Of a DNA stretch of 16,944 nt, positions 5,761-13,070 are shown in pieces (positions within the stretch are counted from its first letter, which is position 1; every line of letters begins with the position of its first letter). The position numbers and the translations under genes are program-made. The DNA lies in assembly GCA_937902905.1 (NCBI GenBank), contig CALELW010000088.1, positions 1 through 16,944 on the forward strand, in the 5' to 3' direction. The notes under the pieces are model-generated. The model worked only from the letters and a program-made list of their open reading frames with translations. It did not search any database and was not told the origin of the DNA. This DNA is from an uncultured Clostridium sp. GTDB taxonomy: Bacteria; Bacillota; Clostridia; Lachnospirales; Lachnospiraceae.

Positions 5761-8046
5761 CTAATTCTTTTTGTTGTAGTTAATCAGGCAGCCTTTCAAA
5801 ATGATTTCTCTTTCATCGTCTGTCAGATTACCAAGGTGAAGTTCAATTTCTTTCATTCCCTTGTTTACTACATAGGCATGAATCGTATCTTCTTTTGTCT
5901 CAATGGCTTTCTTGATGTCTTTTACAAAAATATAATCATCTTTATCAAAAGCAAGGTCACCATCGAAAACAAATGGAAGCATACCCCAGTTAATCAGGTT
6001 GGAACGATATCTCTTTGTCGCATACTCACGGGCAATGTTAGCCATACCGCCAAGCACACGCTGACAGCTTGCTGCCTGCTCACGGGCAGAACCATCACCC
6101 GGTTTCACGGCAAAAATCACGCTTCCAACTTCTGTCTCTTCCGGTTTTACATCAAACTGTTTCGCAATTGCCTCATAGACATCTTTTAAGTTTGCATCTT
6201 CAGCATAAATGTCTTCGCCAGCAATACGTGCCTTCTCTACCTTCTGTACTTCTTTTGCTTTTCCTACATAAGCAGGGTCTTTTCTTGACAAAGTAAACTC
6301 AGCAAGACCAAGTGGATTTGAGCGGTAAGAACTTGTCTCACCGGATGGAATCAATTCATCCGTTGTTGTAACCGGATCATGAATCATTGATACCACTTTC
6401 AAAAGCACATTATCCGTAAGTGCATGCATTTCCGGCCAGTCTACAATGTTTGGTCCAAATTTAATTTCAACCGAAGGATCTGCCTTGCCGACACCATTAA
6501 AGACACGGTTATCATAAATGGTATGATCAAAATAGTATTTCGGTTTTGTAAAGTCTGCATCAATATCTGTTGCCGCCGTTAAATATCCCTTATTCGCAGC
6601 AGTTGCCGCAATGGAGCGGGCATCCATAAGTGCAACAGAAGCAATCTGTCCATTCGTAACTTTCGAGCCCTCACGGTTCGGGAAGTTTCTTGTCGAATGA
6701 CGGATACTAAGTCCCTTGTTGCTTGGTACATCGCCGGCACCAAAACATGGACCACAGAAAGCGGTACGAACGGTAGCTCCTGCTTCCATCAAATCGGCAA
6801 TGCGTCCATTTTTCACAAGTTCCATGAAAATCGGCTGGGATGCCGGATAAACGCTTAATGAGAATTCATCGGCACCAATGTTTTTACCGCGCAGAATGTC
6901 AGCGGCATCGCATAAGTTCTCAAATCCACCACCGGCACATCCGGCGATAACACCCTGTTCTACATACAATCTGCCATCATGAATCTTATCCGTCAACTTA
7001 AAGTCAATGTTATTATTATCAAGGCTTACAAGTGCCTTTTTCTCTACGTCACGAAGAATATCCTGAAGGTTATTGTTCAACTCTTCAATTGTATACACAT
7101 TACTTGGGTGGAATGGCATCGCAATCATCGGTTTGATTGTTGACAAATCAACTTCAACCACACCATCATAGTAAGCAACTTTTTCCGGTGCCATTTCTTT
7201 ATAATCTTCTTTTCTTCCGTGAATTTCATAAAATTCTTTTACGGCATCATCTGTACGCCAGATAGAAGAAAGACAAGTGGTCTCTGTCGTCATAACATCA
7301 ATACCAATACGGAAATCAACACTTAAGTTATCAATGCCATCACCGACAAATTCCATTACTTTATTATTTACATAACCATTTTTAAATACAGCACCGATAA
7401 TCGCAAGTGCAATATCCTGTGGACCAACACCTTTTTGCGGTTTACCGGTCAAATGAATTGCCACAACACCAGGCATTGGAATATCATAAGTCTGCTCCAA
7501 AAGCTGCTTTACGATTTCCGGTCCGCCCTCGCCGACTGCCATCGTACCAAGTGCACCATATCTTGTATGGCTGTCTGAACCAAGAATCATAGCACCGCCT
7601 GCCGCTAACATCTCACGTGCAAACTGGTGAATAACTGCCTGATGAGGAGGTACATAGATACCACCATATTTCTTTGCACAGGAAAGACCAAACACATGAT
7701 CATCTTCGTTAATTGTTCCACCTACCGCACACAAGCTGTTATGGCAGTTAGTAAGTACATAAGGAACCGGGAACTTCTCAAGTCCGGATGCTCTTGCGGT
7801 CTGTAAAATTCCAACAAATGTAATATCATGGGAAGTCAATTTATCAAACTTAATTTTCAAGTTTTCCATATTGCCGGAAGTATTATGGGATGACAAAATA
7901 TGGTATGCCATCGTTCCCTTAACCGCCTCTTCTTTTGTTGTCTTAATTCCTGCTTTGCTTTCCAGTGCCGCGATTGCCTCTGCATTGTCCGGAATCAGTT
8001 CCGTACCATTTAAAAGATATGCGCCACCATCATATAATGTTACCAT
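5761..8046 (-). CDS. aconitase-superfamily hydratase (YbhJ-like)
   Basis: The 761-residue protein has the four-domain layout of aconitases with a 4Fe-4S cluster. GSDSHT at 156-161 matches the family motif. Cluster ligand candidates are Cys370 in AGCAGGG and Cys431/Cys434 in CGPC. RNFPNREGS near 453-461 matches the RNF-GR motif. GDGSAREQAA at 651-659 in the C-terminal swivel domain retains the positions of the catalytic serine (Ser653) and substrate arginine (Arg655) of aconitase. The GSCTNS motif of true aconitases is replaced by AGCAGGG, as in the poorly characterised YbhJ-like branch, so the substrate is unknown and citrate is not assured. ATG 8046 follows GAAGGAGG. No citrate synthase or isocitrate dehydrogenase gene is nearby. 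Confidence 0.88.
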   Translation of the reverse strand: MVTLYDGGAYLLNGTELIPDNAEAIAALESKAGIKTTKEEAVKGTMAYHILSSHNTSGNMENLKIKFDKLTSHDITFVGILQTARASGLEKFPVPYVLTNCHNSLCAVGGTINEDDHVFGLSCAKKYGGIYVPPHQAVIHQFAREMLAAGGAMILGSDSHTRYGALGTMAVGEGGPEIVKQLLEQTYDIPMPGVVAIHLTGKPQKGVGPQDIALAIIGAVFKNGYVNNKVMEFVGDGIDNLSVDFRIGIDVMTTETTCLSSIWRTDDAVKEFYEIHGRKEDYKEMAPEKVAYYDGVVEVDLSTIKPMIAMPFHPSNVYTIEELNNNLQDILRDVEKKALVSLDNNNIDFKLTDKIHDGRLYVEQGVIAGCAGGGFENLCDAADILRGKNIGADEFSLSVYPASQPIFMELVKNGRIADLMEAGATVRTAFCGPCFGAGDVPSNKGLSIRHSTRNFPNREGSKVTNGQIASVALMDARSIAATAANKGYLTAATDIDADFTKPKYYFDHTIYDNRVFNGVGKADPSVEIKFGPNIVDWPEMHALTDNVLLKVVSMIHDPVTTTDELIPSGETSSYRSNPLGLAEFTLSRKDPAYVGKAKEVQKVEKARIAGEDIYAEDANLKDVYEAIAKQFDVKPEETEVGSVIFAVKPGDGSAREQAASCQRVLGGMANIAREYATKRYRSNLINWGMLPFVFDGDLAFDKDDYIFVKDIKKAIETKEDTIHAYVVNKGMKEIELHLGNLTDDEREIILKGCLINYNKKN

Positions 8047-8098
8047 TTGCAGCCTCCTTCATATTTTTTAACACCGAAGTGAAAATTTTTCCTATAAT

Positions 8099-8127
8099 AG
8101 TATACTTGCTTTTTCTTTATAATGCAA
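8099..8127 (-). promoter_or_regulatory. promoter of the hydratase / 88-residue protein operon
   Basis: On the minus strand TTGCAT (8127-8122) and TATACT (8104-8099) are exactly 17 bases apart. The predicted start is near 8092, with a leader of about 45 bases before ATG 8046. It stands back to back with the pyrB promoter. Confidence 0.75.
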
Positions 8128-8159
8128 ATTATTTTTTGCTTTTTGGCTTGATTTTTCTA

Positions 8160-8188
8160 TTGTCATCCGTATCAAAATGAGGTAGAAT
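8160..8188 (+). promoter_or_regulatory. promoter of pyrBI
   Basis: TTGTCA (8160-8165) and TAGAAT (8183-8188) are separated by 17 bases. The start should be near 8195, giving a leader of about 40 bases. That is too short for a PyrR-type attenuator with antiterminator and terminator hairpins. Confidence 0.75.
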
Positions 8189-8204
8189 AAGTTGAAATAC
8201 GGAA

Positions 8205-8220
8205 GCCATGGGAACATGGC
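8205..8220 (+). promoter_or_regulatory. small GNRA-loop hairpin in the pyrB leader
   Basis: GCCATG (8205-8210) pairs perfectly with CATGGC (8215-8220) around a GGAA tetraloop, about 10 bases after the predicted transcript start and just before the AGGAGG ribosome site (8225-8230). It might stabilise the 5' end or modulate translation. The ATG inside the stem has no ribosome site. The structure is visible; the function is inference. Confidence 0.5.
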
Positions 8221-8234
8221 AGATAGGAGGCATT

Positions 8235-9158
8235 ATGCGTCATTTAATGAATGCACTTGACCTGACCGTGGATGAGATTCATGATTTGATTGTATTAGCT
8301 GAAAAAATCATTCAGGATCCGGCACGATTTTCGGAAGTGTGTAAAGGAAAAAAACTTGCGACTTGTTTTTATGAACCGAGCACAAGAACCCGTTTAAGTT
8401 TTGAATCTGCTATGATGAATTTAGGTGGACAAGTTCTTGGTTTTTCATCCGCTGATTCCAGTTCAGCAGCAAAAGGTGAAAGCGTAGCTGATACCATTCG
8501 TGTCATTTCCAGTTATGCCGATATCTGTGCGATGCGTCATCCAAAGGAAGGTGCTCCATTCGTCGCCTCTCTTCATTCAAAAATTCCAGTTATCAACGCC
8601 GGTGATGGCGGTCACAATCATCCGACCCAGACATTAACCGATTTATTGACAATTAAAAATTTAAAGGGACGCCTTGACAATCTGACAATTGGATTGTGCG
8701 GTGACTTAAAATTCGGACGTACCGTTCACTCTTTAATTGGTGCCATGGTTCGTTACCCTAACGTTAAATTTGTTATGATTTCACCGGAGGAATTAAAGAT
8801 TCCGGATTATATTAGAAAAGACACGTTAGATGCCAATGGCATTGAATATAAAGAGGTAAACGTATTAGAAGATGTTTTACCGGAACTTGATTTGTTATAT
8901 ATGACACGTGTTCAGCGTGAACGTTTCTTTAACGAGGAAGATTACATACGCTTGAAGGACAGCTTCATCCTTGATAGCAAAAAAATGAAACTGGCACCAA
9001 AAGATATGTTGGTTCTCCACCCTCTTCCACGTGTAAATGAAATTGCAACCGATGTGGATGATGACCCACGTGCTGTTTACTTTAAACAGGCACAATATGG
9101 TGTTTACATACGAATGGCGTTAATTATGACTTTATTGGAGGTGATTCCGGAATGTTAA
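8235..9158 (+). CDS. pyrB: aspartate carbamoyltransferase catalytic subunit
   Basis: PyrB condenses carbamoyl phosphate with aspartate, the committed step of pyrimidine synthesis. ATG 8235 follows AGGAGG by 4 bases, giving 307 residues; an upstream in-frame ATG at 8208 lies inside the leader hairpin and is rejected. The carbamoyl-phosphate site FYEPSTRTRLSFE is at residues 45-57, with Ser49, Thr50, Arg51 and Thr52. SSSAAKGES near 75-83 supplies the loop that completes the neighbouring active site, and NHPTQTLTDLL (128-138) the conserved His-Pro-Thr-Gln. LHPLPRVNEI near the C-terminus matches the aspartate-binding 240s-280s region. It overlaps pyrI by 7 bases, so the two subunits are made together. 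Confidence 0.97.
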   Translation: MRHLMNALDLTVDEIHDLIVLAEKIIQDPARFSEVCKGKKLATCFYEPSTRTRLSFESAMMNLGGQVLGFSSADSSSAAKGESVADTIRVISSYADICAMRHPKEGAPFVASLHSKIPVINAGDGGHNHPTQTLTDLLTIKNLKGRLDNLTIGLCGDLKFGRTVHSLIGAMVRYPNVKFVMISPEELKIPDYIRKDTLDANGIEYKEVNVLEDVLPELDLLYMTRVQRERFFNEEDYIRLKDSFILDSKKMKLAPKDMLVLHPLPRVNEIATDVDDDPRAVYFKQAQYGVYIRMALIMTLLEVIPEC

Positions 9159-9580
9159 ATATTGGTGGATTACAAGAAGGAGTTGTTATTGATCACATTA
9201 AGGCTGGCGGCTCCATGGAAATTTATCACTATCTTGAATTAGAAAAATTAGACTGCTCCGTTGCCATTATTAAAAACGCAAAAAGCAGTAAAATGGGAAA
9301 AAAAGATATTATTAAAATTGAGGGACCGATTACAGTAAACTTAGACATTCTCGGTGTTCTCGATGAAAATATCACCATTAATGTTATAAAAAACAACGAA
9401 ATTGTAGAAAAACGTCTTCTCACACTGCCGGAAACGGTAACAAATGTCATCAAGTGCAAAAATCCTCGATGCATTACTTCCGTTGAGCAGGAATTACCAC
9501 ACCGCTTCAAACTTACCGACCGCGAAAACCGGATTTACCGCTGCATGTACTGTGAGCAGAAGTTTTCGAGAAGACGATAA
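9152..9580 (+). CDS. pyrI: aspartate carbamoyltransferase regulatory subunit
   Basis: PyrI binds nucleotide effectors and holds PyrB trimers together in the E. coli-type holoenzyme. The 142-residue protein has an N-terminal allosteric domain (about 1-95, with the typical VIDHI and LDILGVLDEN stretches) and a C-terminal zinc domain with C102-x4-C107 and C131-x2-C134. The ATG lies inside the last codons of pyrB behind GGAGGTGATT. Presence of PyrI means activity control by nucleotides at the protein level, which fits the absence of an obvious attenuator in the pyrB leader. The gene ends about 30 bases before structured element copy 2. Confidence 0.97.
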   Translation: MLNIGGLQEGVVIDHIKAGGSMEIYHYLELEKLDCSVAIIKNAKSSKMGKKDIIKIEGPITVNLDILGVLDENITINVIKNNEIVEKRLLTLPETVTNVIKCKNPRCITSVEQELPHRFKLTDRENRIYRCMYCEQKFSRRR

Positions 9581-9608
9581 AAGATGGTAAAATAATTTAA
9601 TTGTAAAC

Positions 9609-9747
9609 CAAAAATTGATATTGTTTTTCCTATTCAGGACCGCTCCCGCTTAGTGAACACTCGTAACGGTGCCTGAGGACAAAATACGTCCTCTAGGCAC
9701 CGACGGTGTTCAACGTCCTTCATAGTGAAAAACAATATCAATTTTTG
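9609..9747 (+). terminator. structured element copy 2: long hairpin with conserved core, probable bidirectional terminator
   Basis: A perfect 21-pair outer helix joins 9609-9629 with 9727-9747, with A/T tracts at both ends. Inside are CTAT/ATAG (9630-9633 with 9722-9725, one bulged U at 9726), the UC/UC internal loop, AGGAC/GUCCU (9636-9640 with 9715-9719), a bulge beginning cgctcccgctta (9641-9652), and UGAACAC/GUGUUCA (9654-9660 with 9706-9712). In place of a short loop there is an extra arm: 9662-9664 with 9703-9705, then 9667-9674 with 9695-9702 and 9675-9680 with 9688-9693, loop AAAATAC. It separates the convergent pyrI and fic genes. Confidence 0.85.
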
Positions 9748-9844
9748 TATTCCATAAAATAAGTTTAATGCAAGTCTACCACAAGACGCAAAGTTTTCTG
9801 TTGAATTACATAAGCTAAAAGTTTTACCGCCTACTTTTACAAAC
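9748..9844. other. short non-coding stretch after fic
   Basis: About 97 bases lie between structured element 2 and the fic stop. The only structure seen is a 7-base inverted repeat, TAAAAGT (9816-9822) with ACTTTTA (9833-9839), without a T-run. It is too weak to call a terminator. A reading frame across this region and the element has no ribosome site and is not coding. Confidence 0.5.
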
Positions 9845-10447
9845 TTACAATTCTTCTGTCTTGAACGTTGTGTAACCTTCATAATAATAACTGTGGTCTA
9901 TGCCTTTCATATATACTTCTCGGCTGTCAACCTCATCGGTCAATGCATTCTTTAAAAGATATTTGATTTCAATATCCTTAACCGGACTTCGTTCCATCGC
10001 AAGTAAATAATCTTCTTTATCGACTTTACTCCAATCAATTACTTTGCCAATTTCCTGTTTTAACATATGGTCAAGCCAAATGCGTGCACTCCGTCCGTTT
10101 CCTTCCCGGAATGGATGCGCAATATTCATTTCCACATATTTTTCTATGATTTCGTCAAAATCAGACTGTGGCATTTTATCAATATTTTCAAGTGCTGCAT
10201 CTAAATACATCAGCGGTGCAAAACGAAAATTTCCTTTTGCCATATTTACCTTGCGAATCTCTCCGGCAAAATCATAAATATCTTCAAACAAATACCGGTG
10301 TATTGCCTGCAGAGTAGAAAACTTACCTGCCGGGAGGGAGTCTAAAATGCCTTTTTCAAATAATAAGACTGCTTTTTTCTTGCTTAACTTCTCTTCCATA
10401 CGAGCAAGTTCAGCCGAACTTGTAAGGCCTAATTTATTTTCAAGCAT
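9845..10447 (-). CDS. Fic-domain protein (probable protein adenylyltransferase), class III
   Basis: Fic enzymes usually transfer AMP from ATP to a hydroxyl of a target protein. The 200-residue protein starts at ATG 10447, with AGGAGGG about 6 bases upstream; ATG 10462 lies before that ribosome site and is rejected. The catalytic motif HPFREGNGR is complete at 111-119 (catalytic His111). GEIRKVNMAKGNFRF at about 62-76 is the usual target-docking flap region. Near the C-terminus SYYYEG at 186-191 fits the inhibitory motif [S/T]xxxE[G/N], with Ser186 and Glu190. That places it in class III, whose founder NmFic has the motif at about 182-186 of 191 residues. It should therefore be self-inhibited, and no antitoxin gene is seen beside it. 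A lone TATAAT at 10473-10468 in the 45-base gap after fhs has no good -35 partner. Confidence 0.92.
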   Translation of the reverse strand: MLENKLGLTSSAELARMEEKLSKKKAVLLFEKGILDSLPAGKFSTLQAIHRYLFEDIYDFAGEIRKVNMAKGNFRFAPLMYLDAALENIDKMPQSDFDEIIEKYVEMNIAHPFREGNGRSARIWLDHMLKQEIGKVIDWSKVDKEDYLLAMERSPVKDIEIKYLLKNALTDEVDSREVYMKGIDHSYYYEGYTTFKTEEL

Positions 10448-10492
10448 ATCATCCCTCCTCATGCAAAATTATACTCCGGTCAAAAAGGACAA

Positions 10493-12163
10493 TTAGAACA
10501 AACCGGTAATCTGTCCATCGTCATTTACATCAATTCCTTCGGCAGCCGGCACTTTTGGCAATCCCGGCATAGTCATAATTGTTCCGGTAATGGCAACAAC
10601 AAATCCAGCTCCGGCAGAAACATAGACATCACGGATATGGATTGGGAAGCCCTCCGGTCTGCCAAGGATTGTTTTATCATCCGACAAAGAATACTGGTTT
10701 TTCGCCATACATACCGGCATGGAGCCAAACCCGAGTGACTCAATCCGCGCAATCTGCTGTTTTGCTGCCGGCTCAATGATAACTTCTCCTGCTCCATAAA
10801 TTTCTTTTGCAATTGTCTCAATTTTTTCTACAATCGACAAATCATTTTCATAGAGATAATGGAAATTACTCTCTTTATTCTCAATTGTGTCAATTACTTT
10901 TTGTGCTAACTCAATGCCGCCTTCACCGCCTTTTTCCCAAACCTTGGAAAGTGCGAACTCACATCCTCTCGCCTCACAGAACTCCTTAACATATGCAAGT
11001 TCTGCTTCGCTGTCAGTCACAAACTGATTCAATGTAACAACACATGGCACATCAAATTTAGCAATGTTTTCAATGTGTTTTTCCAGATTTACAATACCGG
11101 CTTTCAATGCATCGAGATTTTCTTCGGATAAATCTTCCTTTTTGACACCACCATTGTATTTAAGGGCACGAACCGTAGCAACAAGTACAACGGCATCCGG
11201 TTTCAAATCAGCCATACGGCATTTGATGTCTAAGAATTTTTCTGCCCCTAAGTCAGCGCCAAAACCAGCCTCCGTAATCGTGTAATCTGCTAATTTCAAA
11301 GCTGTCTTTGTCGCACGGACACTATTACAGCCGTGAGCAATATTGGCAAATGGACCACCATGCACAAGTGCCGGTGTATTCTCCAAAGTCTGAATCATGT
11401 TTGGACGAATAGCATCTTTCAAAAGTGCAGCCATCGCACCTACTGCTTTAATCTCTTTTGCCGTAACCGGTTTTCCTTCATAAGTATAAGCAACAATAAT
11501 TCTTCCCAAACGTTCTTTCAAATCTTTCATGTTATCCGCAAGACAAAGAATCGCCATGATTTCTGATGCGACAGTGATGATGAAGTGATCTTCTCTTGTC
11601 ACACCATCCACCTTGCGTCCAAGTCCCACCGTAATATTACGAAGTACACGGTCATTCATATCGACACAGCGCTTCCATACAATCTGTTTTGGATCAATGT
11701 TAAGTTTATTTCCCTGCTGAATATGATTATCAAGCATTGCCGCAAGAAGGTTGTTTGCTGAAGTAATCGCATGAAAATCTCCCGTGAAATGAAGATTCAA
11801 ATCATCCATCGGTACAACCTGCGCATAACCGCCGCCGGCAGCACCACCTTTTAATCCAAAACAAGGACCTAACGATGGCTCACGCAAGGCAATGATTGCC
11901 TTTTTCCCAATCTTATCCATCGCCTGTCCGAGTCCAACCGTCGTTGTTGTCTTTCCTTCCCCGGCCGGTGTTGGATTAATCGCTGTCACAAGGACAAGTT
12001 TACCATCCGGGCGGTCTTTAATCCGATCCCAAAGGTCATCCGTCAATTTTGCTTTATATTTTCCATATAAATCCAATTCATCCGCAGTGATATCTAACTT
12101 CTCTGCCACTGTCTGAATCGGCTGCATATTCGCCTCTCTTGCAATTTCAATATCTGATTTCAT
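10493..12163 (-). CDS. fhs: formate-tetrahydrofolate ligase
   Basis: The enzyme makes 10-formyl-THF from formate, THF and ATP in the cytoplasm. It supplies C1 units for purines and formyl-methionine and, in acetogens, the methyl branch of the Wood-Ljungdahl pathway. The 556-residue length is standard. The P-loop PTPAGEGKTTTT is at 64-75, followed by the family stretches EPSLGPCFGLKGGAAGGGYAQ in two parts (EPSLGP and GGAAGGGYAQV) and NLHFTGDFHAITSANNLLAA. The C-terminus holds the conserved MTMPGLP. GGAGG precedes ATG 12163. Its partner folD is in the window but in another operon. Nothing else here argues for acetogenesis, so a general anabolic role is the simplest reading. Confidence 0.98.
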   Translation of the reverse strand: MKSDIEIAREANMQPIQTVAEKLDITADELDLYGKYKAKLTDDLWDRIKDRPDGKLVLVTAINPTPAGEGKTTTTVGLGQAMDKIGKKAIIALREPSLGPCFGLKGGAAGGGYAQVVPMDDLNLHFTGDFHAITSANNLLAAMLDNHIQQGNKLNIDPKQIVWKRCVDMNDRVLRNITVGLGRKVDGVTREDHFIITVASEIMAILCLADNMKDLKERLGRIIVAYTYEGKPVTAKEIKAVGAMAALLKDAIRPNMIQTLENTPALVHGGPFANIAHGCNSVRATKTALKLADYTITEAGFGADLGAEKFLDIKCRMADLKPDAVVLVATVRALKYNGGVKKEDLSEENLDALKAGIVNLEKHIENIAKFDVPCVVTLNQFVTDSEAELAYVKEFCEARGCEFALSKVWEKGGEGGIELAQKVIDTIENKESNFHYLYENDLSIVEKIETIAKEIYGAGEVIIEPAAKQQIARIESLGFGSMPVCMAKNQYSLSDDKTILGRPEGFPIHIRDVYVSAGAGFVVAITGTIMTMPGLPKVPAAEGIDVNDDGQITGLF

Positions 12164-12210
12164 ATTCTACCTCCATCTTTCAAAGCACAATATCTGTTAA
12201 CATAACTTGT

Positions 12211-12239
12211 ATTATACACAGTATCTTGTTCTAATGCAA
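12211..12239 (-). promoter_or_regulatory. promoter of fhs
   Basis: Minus-strand TTGCAT (12239-12234) and TATAAT (12216-12211) are 17 bases apart. The -35 box lies within the last codons of the upstream ATP-grasp gene (stop 12231-12233). The predicted start near 12204 leaves a leader of about 41 bases, too short for a tetrahydrofolate riboswitch. No terminator separates the two genes, so read-through from the ftsK transcript is also possible. Confidence 0.8.
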
Positions 12240-13070
12240 TAATTTATCAGAAACAAATGTAAAATATTGCTCTAACAAATGAATTTCCGGCTGGCACTTA
12301 TACAACATTCTGGCACCGACAACATCTTCAATTTCATTTAAAAGCCAATGATTCTTTTCATCTAAAATAAAATCAATACCAACCATGCCAAAATCAAACA
12401 CCTGAACAACCTGATTTATATAATCAAGAATTTCTTGATCGCATTGATATGACGTAACGCTTCCTCCCAAAGAAAAATTTGCCCGGAAACTGTTGTTTGC
12501 CTGACGTTTTATGGCACCCACAATTTGTTTGCCGATGACGTACACACGTAAGTCCACACCGGGTCCCTTGACAAATGGCTGTAATATAAAATCCGAACCG
12601 GCGATTCCCTTTTGAATCGATTCAAAAGATTCGTTTGTCAAAAAAACCTGTTTTCCACCGTGTCCATCCACCGCTTTTATTACATAATCCGGATACTCCT
12701 TTAATAATTTTTCGGATAATTCAATATTTTGAAACGTCTTTGTTTTTACCAGTGGGATTTCGCAGTTTTTCAAAATATAATCATAGGTTTTCCCTTTATG
12801 ATTGCAGATTTCTGACACAAAAGAAGAATTAAAGCAGGGAATCCCCATCGCCTCAATCTGCTTTGTCAAAGCAGGACGGATTGTGCGAACCATACAAAAA
12901 TCAACAGATTCCCGATTCATCTCCAAATATTCCATCACTTCTGTGTCATATAAAAAATGAATCGGCATATTTAACTTTTCGCCTGCTTCTTCATGCATTT
13001 TTATGTAGGAAGCATTTCTTTTTGCGCCCTCTTTATCATAGACTAGTAAACCATTCCATCGTTTTGTCAT
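12231..13070 (-). CDS. ATP-grasp ligase, RimK-like (second of a tandem pair)
   Basis: RimK-like ATP-grasp enzymes form amide bonds between a carboxylate, activated as acyl phosphate, and an amine, often adding glutamate or another amino acid to a protein, cofactor or metabolite. The substrate here is unknown. ATG 13070 overlaps the stop of the preceding ligase as ATGA and has AAAGGATG upstream; it gives 279 residues. ATP-grasp features in order are VIKAVDGHGGKQVFL (ATP lysine and glycine loop), ILQPFVKGPGVDLRVYVIG, AIKRQANNSFRANFSLGG and the metal-binding end GIDFILDE...LNEIED. The second metal motif, NEIED, differs from the EVNSN form of its neighbour. It is a paralogue of the next entry, though the N-terminal parts differ a lot. 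Confidence 0.85.
   Translation of the reverse strand: MTKRWNGLLVYDKEGAKRNASYIKMHEEAGEKLNMPIHFLYDTEVMEYLEMNRESVDFCMVRTIRPALTKQIEAMGIPCFNSSFVSEICNHKGKTYDYILKNCEIPLVKTKTFQNIELSEKLLKEYPDYVIKAVDGHGGKQVFLTNESFESIQKGIAGSDFILQPFVKGPGVDLRVYVIGKQIVGAIKRQANNSFRANFSLGGSVTSYQCDQEILDYINQVVQVFDFGMVGIDFILDEKNHWLLNEIEDVVGARMLYKCQPEIHLLEQYFTFVSDKLLH

Noticed and set aside
5707..6189. 160-residue plus-strand frame under the hydratase C-terminus
   Set aside because: It is antisense to a conserved coding region and has no start signals. Its Phe/Ile-rich composition is that of an antisense frame.
5291..9747. Insertion sequence or transposon joined by the two structured elements
   Set aside because: No transposase is present between them and the intervening genes are ordinary metabolic genes. 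The two copies share only the core and face the same way.
9634..9882. 82-residue minus-strand reading frame across element copy 2 and the fic end
   Set aside because: It has no ribosome site, runs through a 139-base hairpin and overlaps the fic C-terminus. Composition looks random.
10468..10473. Separate promoter for fic from the TATAAT between fhs and fic
   Set aside because: No -35 box at 16-18 bases. The closest TTGTCC is only 13 bases away. Kept as a remark in the fic entry.
12164..12210. Tetrahydrofolate riboswitch before fhs
   Set aside because: The promoter at 12211-12239 leaves a leader of only about 41 bases, too short for that riboswitch, and no suitable pairing is seen.
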